Positions 12,399-23,155 of a DNA stretch of 64,000 bases are shown in pieces. This stretch comes from Nigrospora sphaerica (lineage: Eukaryota; Ascomycota; Sordariomycetes; Amphisphaeriales; Apiosporaceae). Where the stretch lies: the NCBI GenBank assembly GCA_018287875.1, contig JAGVVL010000015.1:1364001-1428000 (forward strand). The letters are read 5' to 3'. Numbering within the stretch: the stretch's first letter is position 1; every line of letters begins with the position of its first letter. A model generated the notes under the pieces. That model had not been told where the DNA came from and searched no databases. It saw only the letters and a list, made by a program, of their open reading frames with translations. A program made the position numbers and the translations under genes.

Positions 12399-12512
12399 GG
12401 CCCGGGGGCGCGCCGCAAATCTGCCTCGCTGGACTGTCTCCCCCCTGGTCCGCCGCCCTGCAAATGGAGGGCGTCCGCACCGCCCACACAACAATTGAAG
12501 TTTGGAAGGCAG

Positions 12513-12536
12513 ACACACACACACACACTCACACAC
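12513..12536. repeat. CA dinucleotide microsatellite
   Basis: About eight ACs followed by an interrupting TC and further CACA units. Intergenic simple repeat. Confidence 0.9.
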
Positions 12537-13582
12537 CCCCGTACGACCCAGCGTCGGGGGATTTGTGTTCGCCATGATGCGTTCGTGGCCGCATTCTGAG
12601 GTACTTTGTCTCGTCGAGGGGCGAGTCAAGTGACGTCACATAGCTCGGGCGGGCGGGCGCGGGCAACGAAAGGCTGAATGTCAGCGAGGCGGGGTCTGAC
12701 AAACAGTCGGGGGACGTCGTGGGCGCGAAGGCGTACGATGGCAAAAACTCTCACGATGTCGGGAGCGTGCTTGCTTTGCGTAAGTAGACAAATCCGGATA
12801 CAGCTACTGTCTCCCAATTACCTAGTCAGGTAGGTACTTAGCAATCTGGCGGCTCCAAGTGGATGGTGGCCCGGCGGAGGCGCTGCCGCCTCGTGGAGTC
12901 GCCCATCGCGTCTGGCCGGGCGACGTCCCTCCGGATCTGCCTCCCTGCTTGTCATCCCTACAGCTGCTGGCCCTACGAGTTGCCCATCTCTGGCCACCTT
13001 ACCTAACTGCAGAAGCCGGCGAGGGCACACATACCCCCAGAGGGTCTCGAGCCTCTGCCCGCCGTCTGCGCATCCATCCTTTGCCATTCATCCACTCGCC
13101 CCCATCCCTGCCCGCCTCCTCTTCTTTTCCCCTCCCTCCCCACAAGGGCAGTGTGTGAACCGAAGATTGGACGCCGGACAAGCATCCGTCTGCGAGGTGC
13201 GGGCGCATTAGTTAGACTGACTGGCACGGCGCCGGGTACGCCGCTGCCGTCGCCCACCGTGGAGGTATTCCCGATGTACAGGTCGGTACAGTTTTCAGGG
13301 TCCTCGCTTCCATCGCCGCCTCCCCGGATTTCGGGCTCGCCTGGTTGGCTCGATATTCAGGGCTAGAGACATTCGCCCAAATCGAAGCAGGGGCATCAAG
13401 CCTCGAGTCTCACCGGCTCTCCCCTCCCGACCGTGCAGATGGGAAGTTTGACCTGCCTGTTTCAGATCATCGATGTTTCCGCCTCGTGCGAGATGGCATT
13501 TTACCTCAAGGACCCAATTCGCCATCTCTTGGCCGGGCCCGCACCCAAGGTCCGCGCATCGACGCCAGAAGAGGGCTAACAT

Positions 13583-13613
13583 GACCAGACCAGGACCAGG
13601 ACCAGGACCAGGA
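13583..13613. repeat. Hexanucleotide repeat (GACCAG-type)
   Basis: About five head-to-tail copies of ACCAGG or close variants, ending in GGACAGGACG. It is intergenic and spans no recognised coding frame. Confidence 0.9.
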
Positions 13614-16600
13614 CAGGACGTCAGGCGAGCAGCAAGAGTGAGGGCGGTCGTGAGTCGCCGCATCCTCTCGGGCTGTCGTCGTATCTGTCCTGACTGCCGG
13701 CTATACTGCGAATGCCAAGGGTCTCCGACCACTCATTCCCGTCAGTTTGGCGCCCGCGGGTGTTTCGGGTTGTCGATCTACTAAATAGGGAGCACATATG
13801 AGGGCGTTACCCCAAGTTGGAGTTGGACGATAGGCAGGCTAGTGATGGAGGGGTACAGGGTAGAGGCGCCCTCATTTCGTTTCTGGACTTCGTAGGGGCT
13901 AACCATCAGCTCCCTTCCCGCTGCTGTAAGCGTCGATACTGCTGCTGCTGCTTGCCCGTTTGCTTCTAGTCGTGCGGTTGTTGGGAATAGAAAACTCGCG
14001 CGTTCGCGCGCAACGTCACAGGGCGAGGATTACTGGCCCCCGCGGAAGCACGCAGTGCAGCCGCAAAAATAGGGGTCCAACAGGGGTGTTGGATGGTTGT
14101 CATAAGCGAGTGGATGAGATGGTCGCCAAGGCGGGTTGCAAGCAGACAACTGTCGTCAGAAATGTGACGCCCCCAGGCCCGCCGTCCGCGCTCCGACCAC
14201 CCCCGTCAGCCCGTCTCGGGGACCAGGCGAGATGATGTCAGCCGCAAACACGGGCTGCAGGCCAAACAACCGACAACAAACCGCCCACCCCGATCCCCGA
14301 CGGCCCCAACACCCAGACCAGCCAACTTCATCATCTCGCGTGTTCATCGTATTGGGGGGCCACTCACCTGTGCGACCCCTCGAACCCCTCCCCTGGATAA
14401 CATTAGCTTGACCCTGCGATCCCCCACCAGCCGCACCAGAGCTACGGGTGCGCATCCCAGTGTAACAGCCTTAAGCCTCCCGACTCGTTTTTACTGGGGA
14501 CCTGCTCCGTCATTTCTTTGCCGCTGACGATACACAGGATTCCTCAGGCAGGCTCCCTGTCGCCCACCGCCAGCCGGCCCGGCCAGACTCTTCCCACCGA
14601 CGCACGTGATGACGAAAGCAGCCGCACGCTTCGGCCACATTCAGCCTTATTGATTGCATCGGTTGAGCGAGACTGGTCCTCCAGCGACAGCGGTGACTGG
14701 TTGGAAGCCTCCTGAACTGCCTGGCTCTTGCTAGCCTTGCCGGCCCAAACTTTTACTTCCCTCCCTGGCTCTGCCTGCCTCTCACCATGACTGCCGGCGC
14801 GCCCACCCTCGGCAAGGGCTAAATGTCAGGTCCGTGACGTTGCTGTCCCGAAGAAGCACGCGGACTAATCTCAACCGACTGCTCTCTCTATACGAATAGG
14901 ACTTCGCTTGGACGCTGACATCAAACCGGTCCATTAATCGATCGTTGCCCCTAACCGCGTAGTGTGTCGCCCACCTCGGCTGGCAGTGGAAACTATTCGA
15001 TCCAGATCCCACGCATCATCGACATTACCATCGCCGATAGAATCCTCGCGCGCCACGGCCGTAGCTCTCGCGGTGTATTATTCATCTCTGTAGACAAAGC
15101 GCTGCCCCGGCGGCACTGTACGGGCATCGAAGCTAAAACGCCCCGATGCTTCCGGCCGATGTGCTCGCCCGGGGACGGCTCGAAGTAAGCATATGGGGCA
15201 TGCCTGCACGTACTGTGGCAGTCATGTTCATCGGGCAATCGGTGGTGGAAGCAACTACGGGCTGTGGTAGTCCCCTAAGCACTGCCGATCCGGCCGCCGT
15301 AGCTGCATGTGTGTTGCTCGCTCGTGGCAGAGGAAGCTAACGGTGTTCGAAGCGTGGTCTTCGCGACCCCATATTATGGTTGCATGGTCCCGTCATATCG
15401 CAATCTCTTCGACCAACTTGGACATATTCTTTCATCACTTGAGGTAGAGGAGGCGAGGGACCGTGTGGGCGGTCTTTTGCTGCTCCTATGAACACAATCT
15501 CGTACTGTTGGTCTATGACATCTTGCCGCACAGCTACTATACGGTAGGTGCACGAACTGGCACCGGCGAGCTGGGCGGCCGGATGTACAGGTGTGGTTTG
15601 GTTTTCCCGGCATCACGTCACTCGTGGGACTGTGCTGTATAAGCGACTCTCGTTCCGCAGCTGAGTGTGACGTATATACCCAACCTCGGAGGATATCTGT
15701 CATCAACGCCTCTCCCGCCCCCACAGGACGCCATATCGCATGGGGTGAGCTTGCCCCATGTTTGTGCTTTTCTCTTTCTTACCCGTCAGCCAGTGCTACG
15801 CGGATGCGGTCATGGGCGCACGTTACTATAATGAGCAACAACACTACAGGTCGGAAGTGACGACTGGTGGCAATTGCCAGCACGCCTACGAATCAAACTG
15901 CACCTGGTGCTAGTGCAAGTCGGTAGCTCCTAGTGAAGCCATAGAAGGCCGCGGAAAACGCAAAGACGACAGTTTACGAGGCATTCTGCTTGCCTGGCAA
16001 CTTGGCACAGATGCCCGAGACATCGCAGTCGTTTGTCCTTCCCCGGACTGCTAATAATACTCACCGTTTCATACCGCTGTTTGGTTCCCCTCGACGTGCG
16101 CGAACTTACCTGTGTTGCCGGCATTCAAGGGCACGGTGTACCACCGCCGAATACAGGTGCCACTGAGGCTGAGATGATGTATTTGATCGGGGGCCCGCGT
16201 CACAACGGCCCACCATGGGCGGTTCTTCCACCGCAGCGGCAAAAACACCACGACTACCAGAGTGGTTCAAGTGTCCAGCTCGACGTCAACCATGCTCACT
16301 AACCAGGCGGTCCCGAAAGGAAGGGGCAGAAGGGGGCAGAGGGGGGCCCTGCTGAGGTGCGTGCTTCTTTTCGGGTTGTACTATAGAGCTTGTACGGGAT
16401 TCAAACAAGCCTTAAGCTGCACGCCCGAAAATGTCGACAGTAAGCCATGTACGAGTTGAAGAGCATCTCCATCTTGCTCGTGGCATGTGTATCACGGGCT
16501 GGGTGCTGGTTGCGAAGGACTGCCAGTGTCTCCGGGGCTCATCTACGTCATCGGCCAGTCCTTGGTCGGTTTGTAGAAGGGTGGAATGTAGGTAAATCTA

Positions 16601-16833
16601 GGAGGCGTTCAACAAACGCAACGGGGAACCGCCAGTTTATGTATGAGAGAAGCTTGTATTAACTCGGGGCTTCCCTGCCGACCAGCCTTCCGGATGCTGT
16701 ACCGCCAGCTTCCTATCAATCCCTACGTCCTCCCTAGCCCTGTTTACCTGGCATGTCGGCTGGATGAGATGACAGCACGGGAGCTAACATGGATGTATGG
16801 ATGGCAAGCGGGTGGATTGAAAATAGGCAGGCA

Positions 16834-16909
16834 GGGGTCCGAGATAGAAAGGGCTCAACTACACTGGCAAGTTTTCTGGTGTGGTCGAGCCATTTCTATC
16901 TCGGACCCC
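16834..16909 (+). repeat. Long inverted repeat / candidate hairpin RNA
   Basis: The outer arms are 16834-16856 and 16887-16909, 23 nt each with a single mismatch; the shared core is GGTCCGAGATAGAAA and its reverse complement. The inner sequence also pairs: 16858-16867 (ACTACACTGG) with 16876-16885 (CTGGTGTGGT). This leaves an 8-nt loop (CAAGTTTT, 16868-16875). Read as a plus-strand RNA, 32 of 34 positions pair (29 Watson-Crick and 3 G-U), with mismatches at 16851/16892 and 16857/16886. All three inner non-Watson-Crick pairs are G-U on the plus strand and would be A-C on the minus strand, which favours a plus-strand transcript. It lies about 455 bp upstream of the CDC16/APC6 start. The structure is certain; transcription and function are unknown. 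It could also be a remnant of a small inverted-repeat element. Confidence 0.85.
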
Positions 16910-17364
16910 CTGGCAGGTAGGTAGGTAGCGACTCTACCAACTGGAGGCCATCTGGGGACCAGCTCGCCTGGGCAACCGTAACCTGCCTCAAGGTTTTGTT
17001 TACTCCGAATGGCCCCGTGTGTATCGGAACCTCTTATATAGCGCCCCACGTGTTGAACCTTCCCTGTCGGCTCCAATGGGCTGGGTCTATTTGCGCACAC
17101 TGGAGCTGGAGCTCGATAGCTTGGGATGAGGTCCCGTAGCACTCGCGCAGTGCACACACGAACTGCACACATACGCCCACCTACCTAAGCGATTGCATCC
17201 ACCAACGAGACCCTCCCTCCAGACCCAGCGCGTATACGCGTCCCACAACCACTATCGCCCCAAAGGCGCCATTGTTTTTGCACGTCGGATGCACTGCCAA
17301 CAACCGCCCAACGCCTCGTCTGTTAGATGTCGCCGCCCCCACCACCGCCGTCGCCATCTCCAGC

Positions 17365-19304
17365 ATGGAGAGGTTCTTGAGGGAATGGCGGCAGGATGCC
17401 CTCAATAAGGCGCAATATGACTCGGCCATCTTCATCGGCGACAAGCTCCTCGCCCTCACCAGTCAGCCCCACCCGTCCCCTCCCTCCTACGCGCCTTCGC
17501 GAGCGCCCGGCCCGGCCTCAAGAGCTGACGAGAACCGCCTGTCGCCGCAGATGATGACAACGACGCCTTCTGGCTCGCCCAGGTCCATTTCGCCACGGGC
17601 AACTACACGCGCGCCCAGGCCTTCCTCGCCAAGCAGGACCTCATCGCCCGCAGCCCGGCGTGCCGCTACCTCGCCGGCCATTGCTTTATCCGACAATCGC
17701 GCTTCGAGGAGGCCCTCGCCGTCCTGGGCGAGAGGAACCCGACCCATTTGATCGCAGCCAAGACGAACAAGCGAAAAGTACACCCCAACGGCGCCCACGC
17801 CAAAAGCGGCGCAAAGGGCAACAGGGGCCGCGGCGCTTCCGACGAAGATGTCGCGAACCGCCGCTTCGAGGCCGCCATGTGTTTCCTGCGCGGCATCTGC
17901 TACGCCAAGCAGAATGCCTTCGACCGGGCCAAGGAGTGCTATAAAGACGCCGTGCGCATAGACGTGCAGTGCTTCGAGGCCTTCCAGCAGCTGATGAAGA
18001 ACTCGCTCATGTCCCCCGACGAGGAATGGCATTTTCTCGAATCCCTCGACTTTGACGCCATCCAGGTCGCCGGCGACGCGTCCTCCTCCCAGGAGGCCGC
18101 TGAGTTCACCAAGATGCTCTACACCACGCGCCTATCCAAGTACCGCCACCCAGCTGCCTTTACTACGGCCTGTGAAACGCTTTCCACCCACTACAATCTA
18201 TCTTCGAACCCGGACCTCCTGCTTGCCCGCGCCGACCTCTTATACACCCAGTGCCGGTACAAGGATGCTCTGGCCATCACCGAATCCATCCTCCAGAGCG
18301 ACAAGTACAACTTTAGCATCTACCCTCTACACCTAGCATGCCTCTACGAGCTCCGAATGAAGAATGTTCTGTTCCTCGTGGCGCACGATCTGGCCGACAG
18401 CCACCCCGAAGAGCCATGCACCTGGCTGGCCGTTGGCATCTACTACTTCTCTATCGACAAGATCGCCGAGGCCCGTCGTTACTTTAGCAAAGCGAGCATG
18501 ATGGACGCCCACTTCGGCCCGGCCTGGATTGGCTTCGCGCACACGTTCGCCGCCGAGGGCGAGCATGATCAGGCGATATCGGCCTACTCGACCGCCGCCC
18601 GCCTGTTTATGGGAACGCACTTGCCCCAGGTGTTCCTGGGCATGCAGAACCATGCCCTCAACAACATGACACTGGCTGACGAGTTTCTCAAAACGGCCTA
18701 CGGTTTGTGTAAAACGGACCCGTTGTTGCTCAACGAAATGGGCGTCGTATACTACCACCAAGGCCGCCCGCACGATGCTGCTACCCTGTTCCTGAAAGCC
18801 CTCGAAATCGCCGAGGATATCGATGCGGAACCATCGGCGTGGTTGGCAGCACGTACCAATCTGGCCCAAGCCTACAGGCGCTCGAAACAGTACCCCGAGG
18901 CCCTTGAGCAGTTCGACGAGGTGTTGCGGCTGGGTGGTAAGGATGCCGCCATCTTCTCGGCGAAGGGGCTCATTTTCATGGAGGTCGGACAGCCTGAAGA
19001 GGCCGTGGTCGTTCTTCACCAAGCCCTTGCTATCAGCCCCCAGGATCCTGTTGCCACCGAGTTGCTGAACAAGGCGTTGGAAGAAACCATCACCCTGGAA
19101 CCTGCCGTTGACGAGGCTCATGACGAGGCGTTGCAGGATTTGGAGAGTGCGGTGCGCCGCATCAAGGACAACAGCGTCCGCACACCCGCTCAAGGGACCG
19201 CGCAACGGCTCAAGGGCAAGGGCAGGGTTGCGAGGGGCGACAGGAGAATTTTGGGCGTTCGTGGCGACGACAGTGCCATGCAGGTGGCCGACGATGACTT
19301 ATGA
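17365..19304 (+). CDS. CDC16: Anaphase-promoting complex subunit Cdc16/Apc6 (Cut9)
   Basis: Two exons, 17365-17461 and 17551-19304, separated by an 89-nt intron, give 616 aa. The join (phase 1) turns LLALT into N-DDNDAFWLAQVHFATGNYTRAQ, restoring the family text. The donor is GTCAGC, weaker than the usual GTAAGT; the acceptor is CCGCAG with AGCTGACG as the likely branch. Exon 1 is MERFLREWRQDALNKAQYDS; an in-frame ATG at 17272 would extend it but adds unlikely sequence. TPR repeats run from about residue 34 to 560. The most characteristic block is LACLYELRMKNVLFLVAHDLADSHPEE / TWLAVGIYYF / KASMMDAHFGPAWIGFAHTFA (about 285-380). Apc6 is a scaffolding TPR subunit of the ubiquitin ligase that triggers anaphase. 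The basic insert at about residues 99-125 (KTNKRKVHPNGAHAKSG) and the charged C-terminal tail are probably disordered. Confidence 0.95.
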
Positions 19305-21416
19305 TATGTAATGAAACGACAGGAACTGGCAAGGCGTCCGGGTGGCACGGCGTGGCATATTGAGGGAACCGAGCATCATACGGGCAGGCATTCGTGTTTG
19401 CTCCGTGGGGAAAGATACTCGGGATGGAACATATATGAATTCTTCCCGCCCAAGACCACAGGCTAGGCAACTGGCTGGTCTCGGCTCAAAAGCAGCATAC
19501 GGCAAGGCAAATATTTCCAATACATCACAAGCCATCTTCCTTGGTTCCCGAAGCTGCTCGGATGAGGCGATACGGCTAGGCTGCTGTATAGAAGGCCGAG
19601 GCCGTGTTAAACTCATCAGGGGCGGATGTTTACGAGGTCGGGGCTAGTCTTAAGGGAGCTTACAGGCTGCGTGGACGACGATGGTTCGAGGACAACCAGT
19701 GTTTGAATCTACATAGAATCACATGGGCTTGAAATTCCGTTCCCGTTGTATTACACTAGAGTACTACATGGTCTACCCGGTATTCCGATCGGGTCTCCGT
19801 CGAAGTTTCTGACCTCTCCGCCCTACGCGTATAGGGCCAAGTACCGCTACAACTTGGCTCATGCCTGGAGGGCTCGTTATTCACTACCCGAGTTGATTTG
19901 CTTCCATCGGGTAAGAAGGCCTCACTTTTGTGTTTCTAAATTGCGTCGTAGTAGCTACACAAGCTCTCTCATGCAATACCGCCGAGTGCTGTCTGTCGAC
20001 AACCACCTTTCGGCGCCCGTGTCTTGAGGCCTGGACTGTCACTTTGATACCGTTCGGGGACCAACTTCACCAATTTTGATAGTTTTCAAAGCTCTACAGG
20101 GTCTGGCTCAGATATCTATACGCGCGACGTACAATCAAAGCTGCTCGATGCATTGCTTGCACCAGACGGGCCCATTATGCGTGCTCTCGCAGGCAGTCTC
20201 GGTCGTAGGTGTGGCCCTCTTCGAGACACTCTTAAGTGAAGCTCGGATTGGACGTGGAATAATAGATTGTGGCATATTCCTTCCGGCGGAAAGAAGGCAA
20301 GGCGCGCATGGCATGTGTGGTCTTTGTTACCTCAAACCGGACTCACGAGCTTCGTATATCCCGGTTTCTTGGGCCCACCTCCAATCAGGAACTTCTATCG
20401 TTTGAGCTTTGTCTCACGACGTCGGAGAGCTCACGGCACTGGCGGCAATGTATTGAGGACGTCGACATTCTGCTGCTGGACTACGGCATCGGGGTAAATT
20501 TGCCTTGGCGGGAAGGGGAAGGCAAGGGGTCCGCTCGGTTGCCCTGAGGGTTAACCACGAGGTATCGGCTTTTGGCTACCGATAACTATGAACCGCGGGT
20601 AGTCGGGTCCGATGCACGGCGGGGGACCGTCCGCCGTGCCGCCGGATGTCACATGCTTCTGGGGAGTGCTTGATCCCCGTCTTTCAGGCCACTTTGGTAC
20701 CGCGAGTCAGGATGGCACGGCACAGACTGCCCATCCTCGTACAGGGTGCTGATGGGGGATGATACGGCGATTCAGCCTAATGACGTAGTCGCGGACTTCG
20801 AACTTCGCTCAGATCCGGATGCTCGACTTGCAAAACGGGGGGGCAGCAGTATTCGGGATTTCCCCGCGCCCGAGAAGCATGCTGCTACCCGAGGCAACTA
20901 CCCAAGGTATGTACTTAGTCTTCGACAACCGGTGTATTGTGCCTCCGCCACCGCAACTACAGGGACTACGGTTTTGGGGTTGGCGAATGTGAGGTAGACG
21001 GGCACCGGACCGCGAGTCACCGGGACGAATAAACAAAAAAACCCCAAAGGGAAAATACCCCTGGGTCTAGGAGGAAAGTCAAATGAACAGGCAAGCCATT
21101 GGATCTTTCACCTTCCTCTCTCGTCGTGTTCATTTATCGACCGCCCCAGCTGGGGAGTTCTTGTTACCGTATTTGTCGAGGCTGCCAACTCACCCCAACA
21201 GTTGCGCTGCAAGTCTTCGATCCGAGGCACTGTTACTCATCTCTGGGATCGCCAGGGTACCGAGACGAAAGTCGTGCCAAAGCCAATTGGTTTTGTCCTT
21301 TTCCCGGCAGTGTCCAAGTGCGGCAGCCGGAGCAGGCAGGCAATTTGCAGAGCGAAATTCCCGTCCATGCTGGCCATGTAATCAAGAATGCACCCCGCCG
21401 GTCTTTTTTTCATTAG

Positions 21417-21434
21417 CCCCCCCCCCCCTCCCCC
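21417..21434. repeat. Poly-C tract
   Basis: Twelve C (21417-21428), a T, then five more C. Part of the G/C-tract cluster of the desert. Confidence 0.95.
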
Positions 21435-22511
21435 ACCGGCGCCGTCGTATAGTCGTTGTCGTTCCCAAAATGACTCGGCCGGATGCCTGGCCCGTGGGCA
21501 CAACCCGGATGGACGACAGCGGGCAGGGGTGCGTGGTGCGTCTTGGCTGCTCCGAAATCCATGCACCCATACGTGACCAAATACCGGTTCCAGGGGATGA
21601 CCTGACGAACCAATGCCCAAGCGCCAGGTGACGGCTTTGGCGTCTTCCGAGGCGATTGCGGCAGCTGGTATGTGCAGACGGGCATCGCGCCCCAGCCGCC
21701 GCCGGGGGCGGGCACCACGGAAACGGAATCTTCCGCGGACCTTCGGGAGCGAAGCTTTCTTCGTCCGCTGGTTTCGTGATCACCGATGGCAGGTGACCTG
21801 CTGGCCCAGTTTGCCGGGAGTTCGTGCCCTTTTTTCTTGGAGGGGAGGCTAAACAGGCGGGCTGCGCAACCCCGGCAAAGCAAGTCGGCGGCGTACGAAC
21901 ACGGTCTATGTAGTTCTGCTTCGTGTCTCCATTCCCGCCGGGCCTCGAGGGCTGTCCTTCCTGCCGTGAGGGTGGCGCCACGAGGAATGCGACTTCGCCC
22001 GACGCACAAACGTTTCAATACCGAGCCGCCCGATATAGCGAACTGCGTCCGCCAAAGCGAGAGCGGAGGGGGGACGCGCCCATGAAAAGGCCTGGATGCG
22101 CCGGCAATCACGTGGCCAACTTTTTCCAACTGCCGAAACGCCCCCCCTCCCCTCAGGGACGGCCGAGTCGTAGTCGTCCGTTTTTTTTCTTGGCCCTGTA
22201 GGACGAAACTGCACAGGGCCGGCAGGTTGGGTCCGAAGACGGGAAGGCCGGAAGCGGGCGGCCGAAACGTCGAGAAAGACGACGTAGCGTCATGTCATGG
22301 TAACGACGAACGGGATCAGTGTTTATTCCCCGCCCGCGTTTTTTCGCGGCCGTACGAGTCGTACCCAGAACCCGGCCGACGCGAGTCGCCGTACCATGTC
22401 ATCGTGACAAGGCTAAAGGAGGAACTTAGCGGCGCCGGCCCCAACGTCTTGCGTGCGGGCCTTCTTTTTTTTCCCCCGCACGGCGGCGGGCGGTTGTGGT
22501 AAAAAAGACCC

Positions 22512-22621
22512 GGGGGGGGGGCGTCCGTCGGGTCCGTCTGCCGCGGCGTCGGCAGCGCCAACACGGGGCCGGCCGAACTAGGAGGGCGGATGGCAGCATC
22601 GGTGGCCCACGGGGGGGGGGG
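22512..22621. repeat. Two poly-G tracts
   Basis: Ten G at 22512-22521 and eleven G at 22611-22621, 90 bp apart on the same strand. Confidence 0.95.
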
Positions 22622-22966
22622 CCGCTTTCCCCCTTTCTCCTCATCTCAATGCTTCCTACTGTGTACACGACATCGCGGAGCCTGGGTCGACGGTTCGCTG
22701 CGGGTGGAGAGGAACCTCTCTCACCATCGCGAGCCCGCCCACGTACCGCGAAAAATGAAAACACGTGCCCGGCTGCGAGCTGGACCGAGGTCAGCGGGAT
22801 ACCTAGGTTCACGCAGGCGGACGAAGAGGCCAACTGAAACGGGGAAGGCTAGTCGTCGGGGGAAATATGCACGTATCTCTTTTTAGGGGGGAAGAGGTAT
22901 GGATGTGCTCACGGGCGTCGGTGCGTCCCCCCCGGCCCTGTTACCGCATGGCCCTGCATCTGCCCG

Positions 22967-23006
22967 CCCGTCTCGAGGCGTCGTCCTTCCCGTCTCGAGG
23001 CGTCCC
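22967..23006. repeat. Short direct repeat
   Basis: The unit CCCGTCTCGAGGCGTC occurs twice, about 22 bp apart, with CCTT between or after the copies. Intergenic; no function seen. Confidence 0.8.
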
Positions 23007-23143
23007 TTCCCGTCGGGTGTGCTTATCACGCACGTCCTGCAGCGGCCGCCACCGTATCCGCCTCTCCTGCCCTGCCCCCACCCGGCAGCTTGTAGTAAAT
23101 AGCTGTACGAAAACTTCCCAGCTTCAGGTCGTCAGCCGGCGGA

Positions 23144-23155
23144 CCCCCCCCCCCC
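23144..23155. repeat. Poly-C tract
   Basis: Twelve consecutive C, followed by ACCCCC. Part of the same cluster. Confidence 0.95.

Larger units (their letters stand above)
11376..17364. other. Gene-poor 6-kb region upstream of CDC16/APC6
   Basis: No recognised protein-coding gene. It contains poly-T runs (12375-12398), a CA repeat (about 12513-12536), a hexamer repeat (13583-13613) and the long hairpin at 16834-16909, listed separately. Several plus-strand short frames cluster at 14.8-15.9 kb. One (14964-15188) contains NYSIQIPRIIDITIADRIL, and a start-like CACCATGACTGCC is at 14784-14796, but no exon chain could be built. The last ~200 bases are the leader of the downstream gene. Confidence 0.6.
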
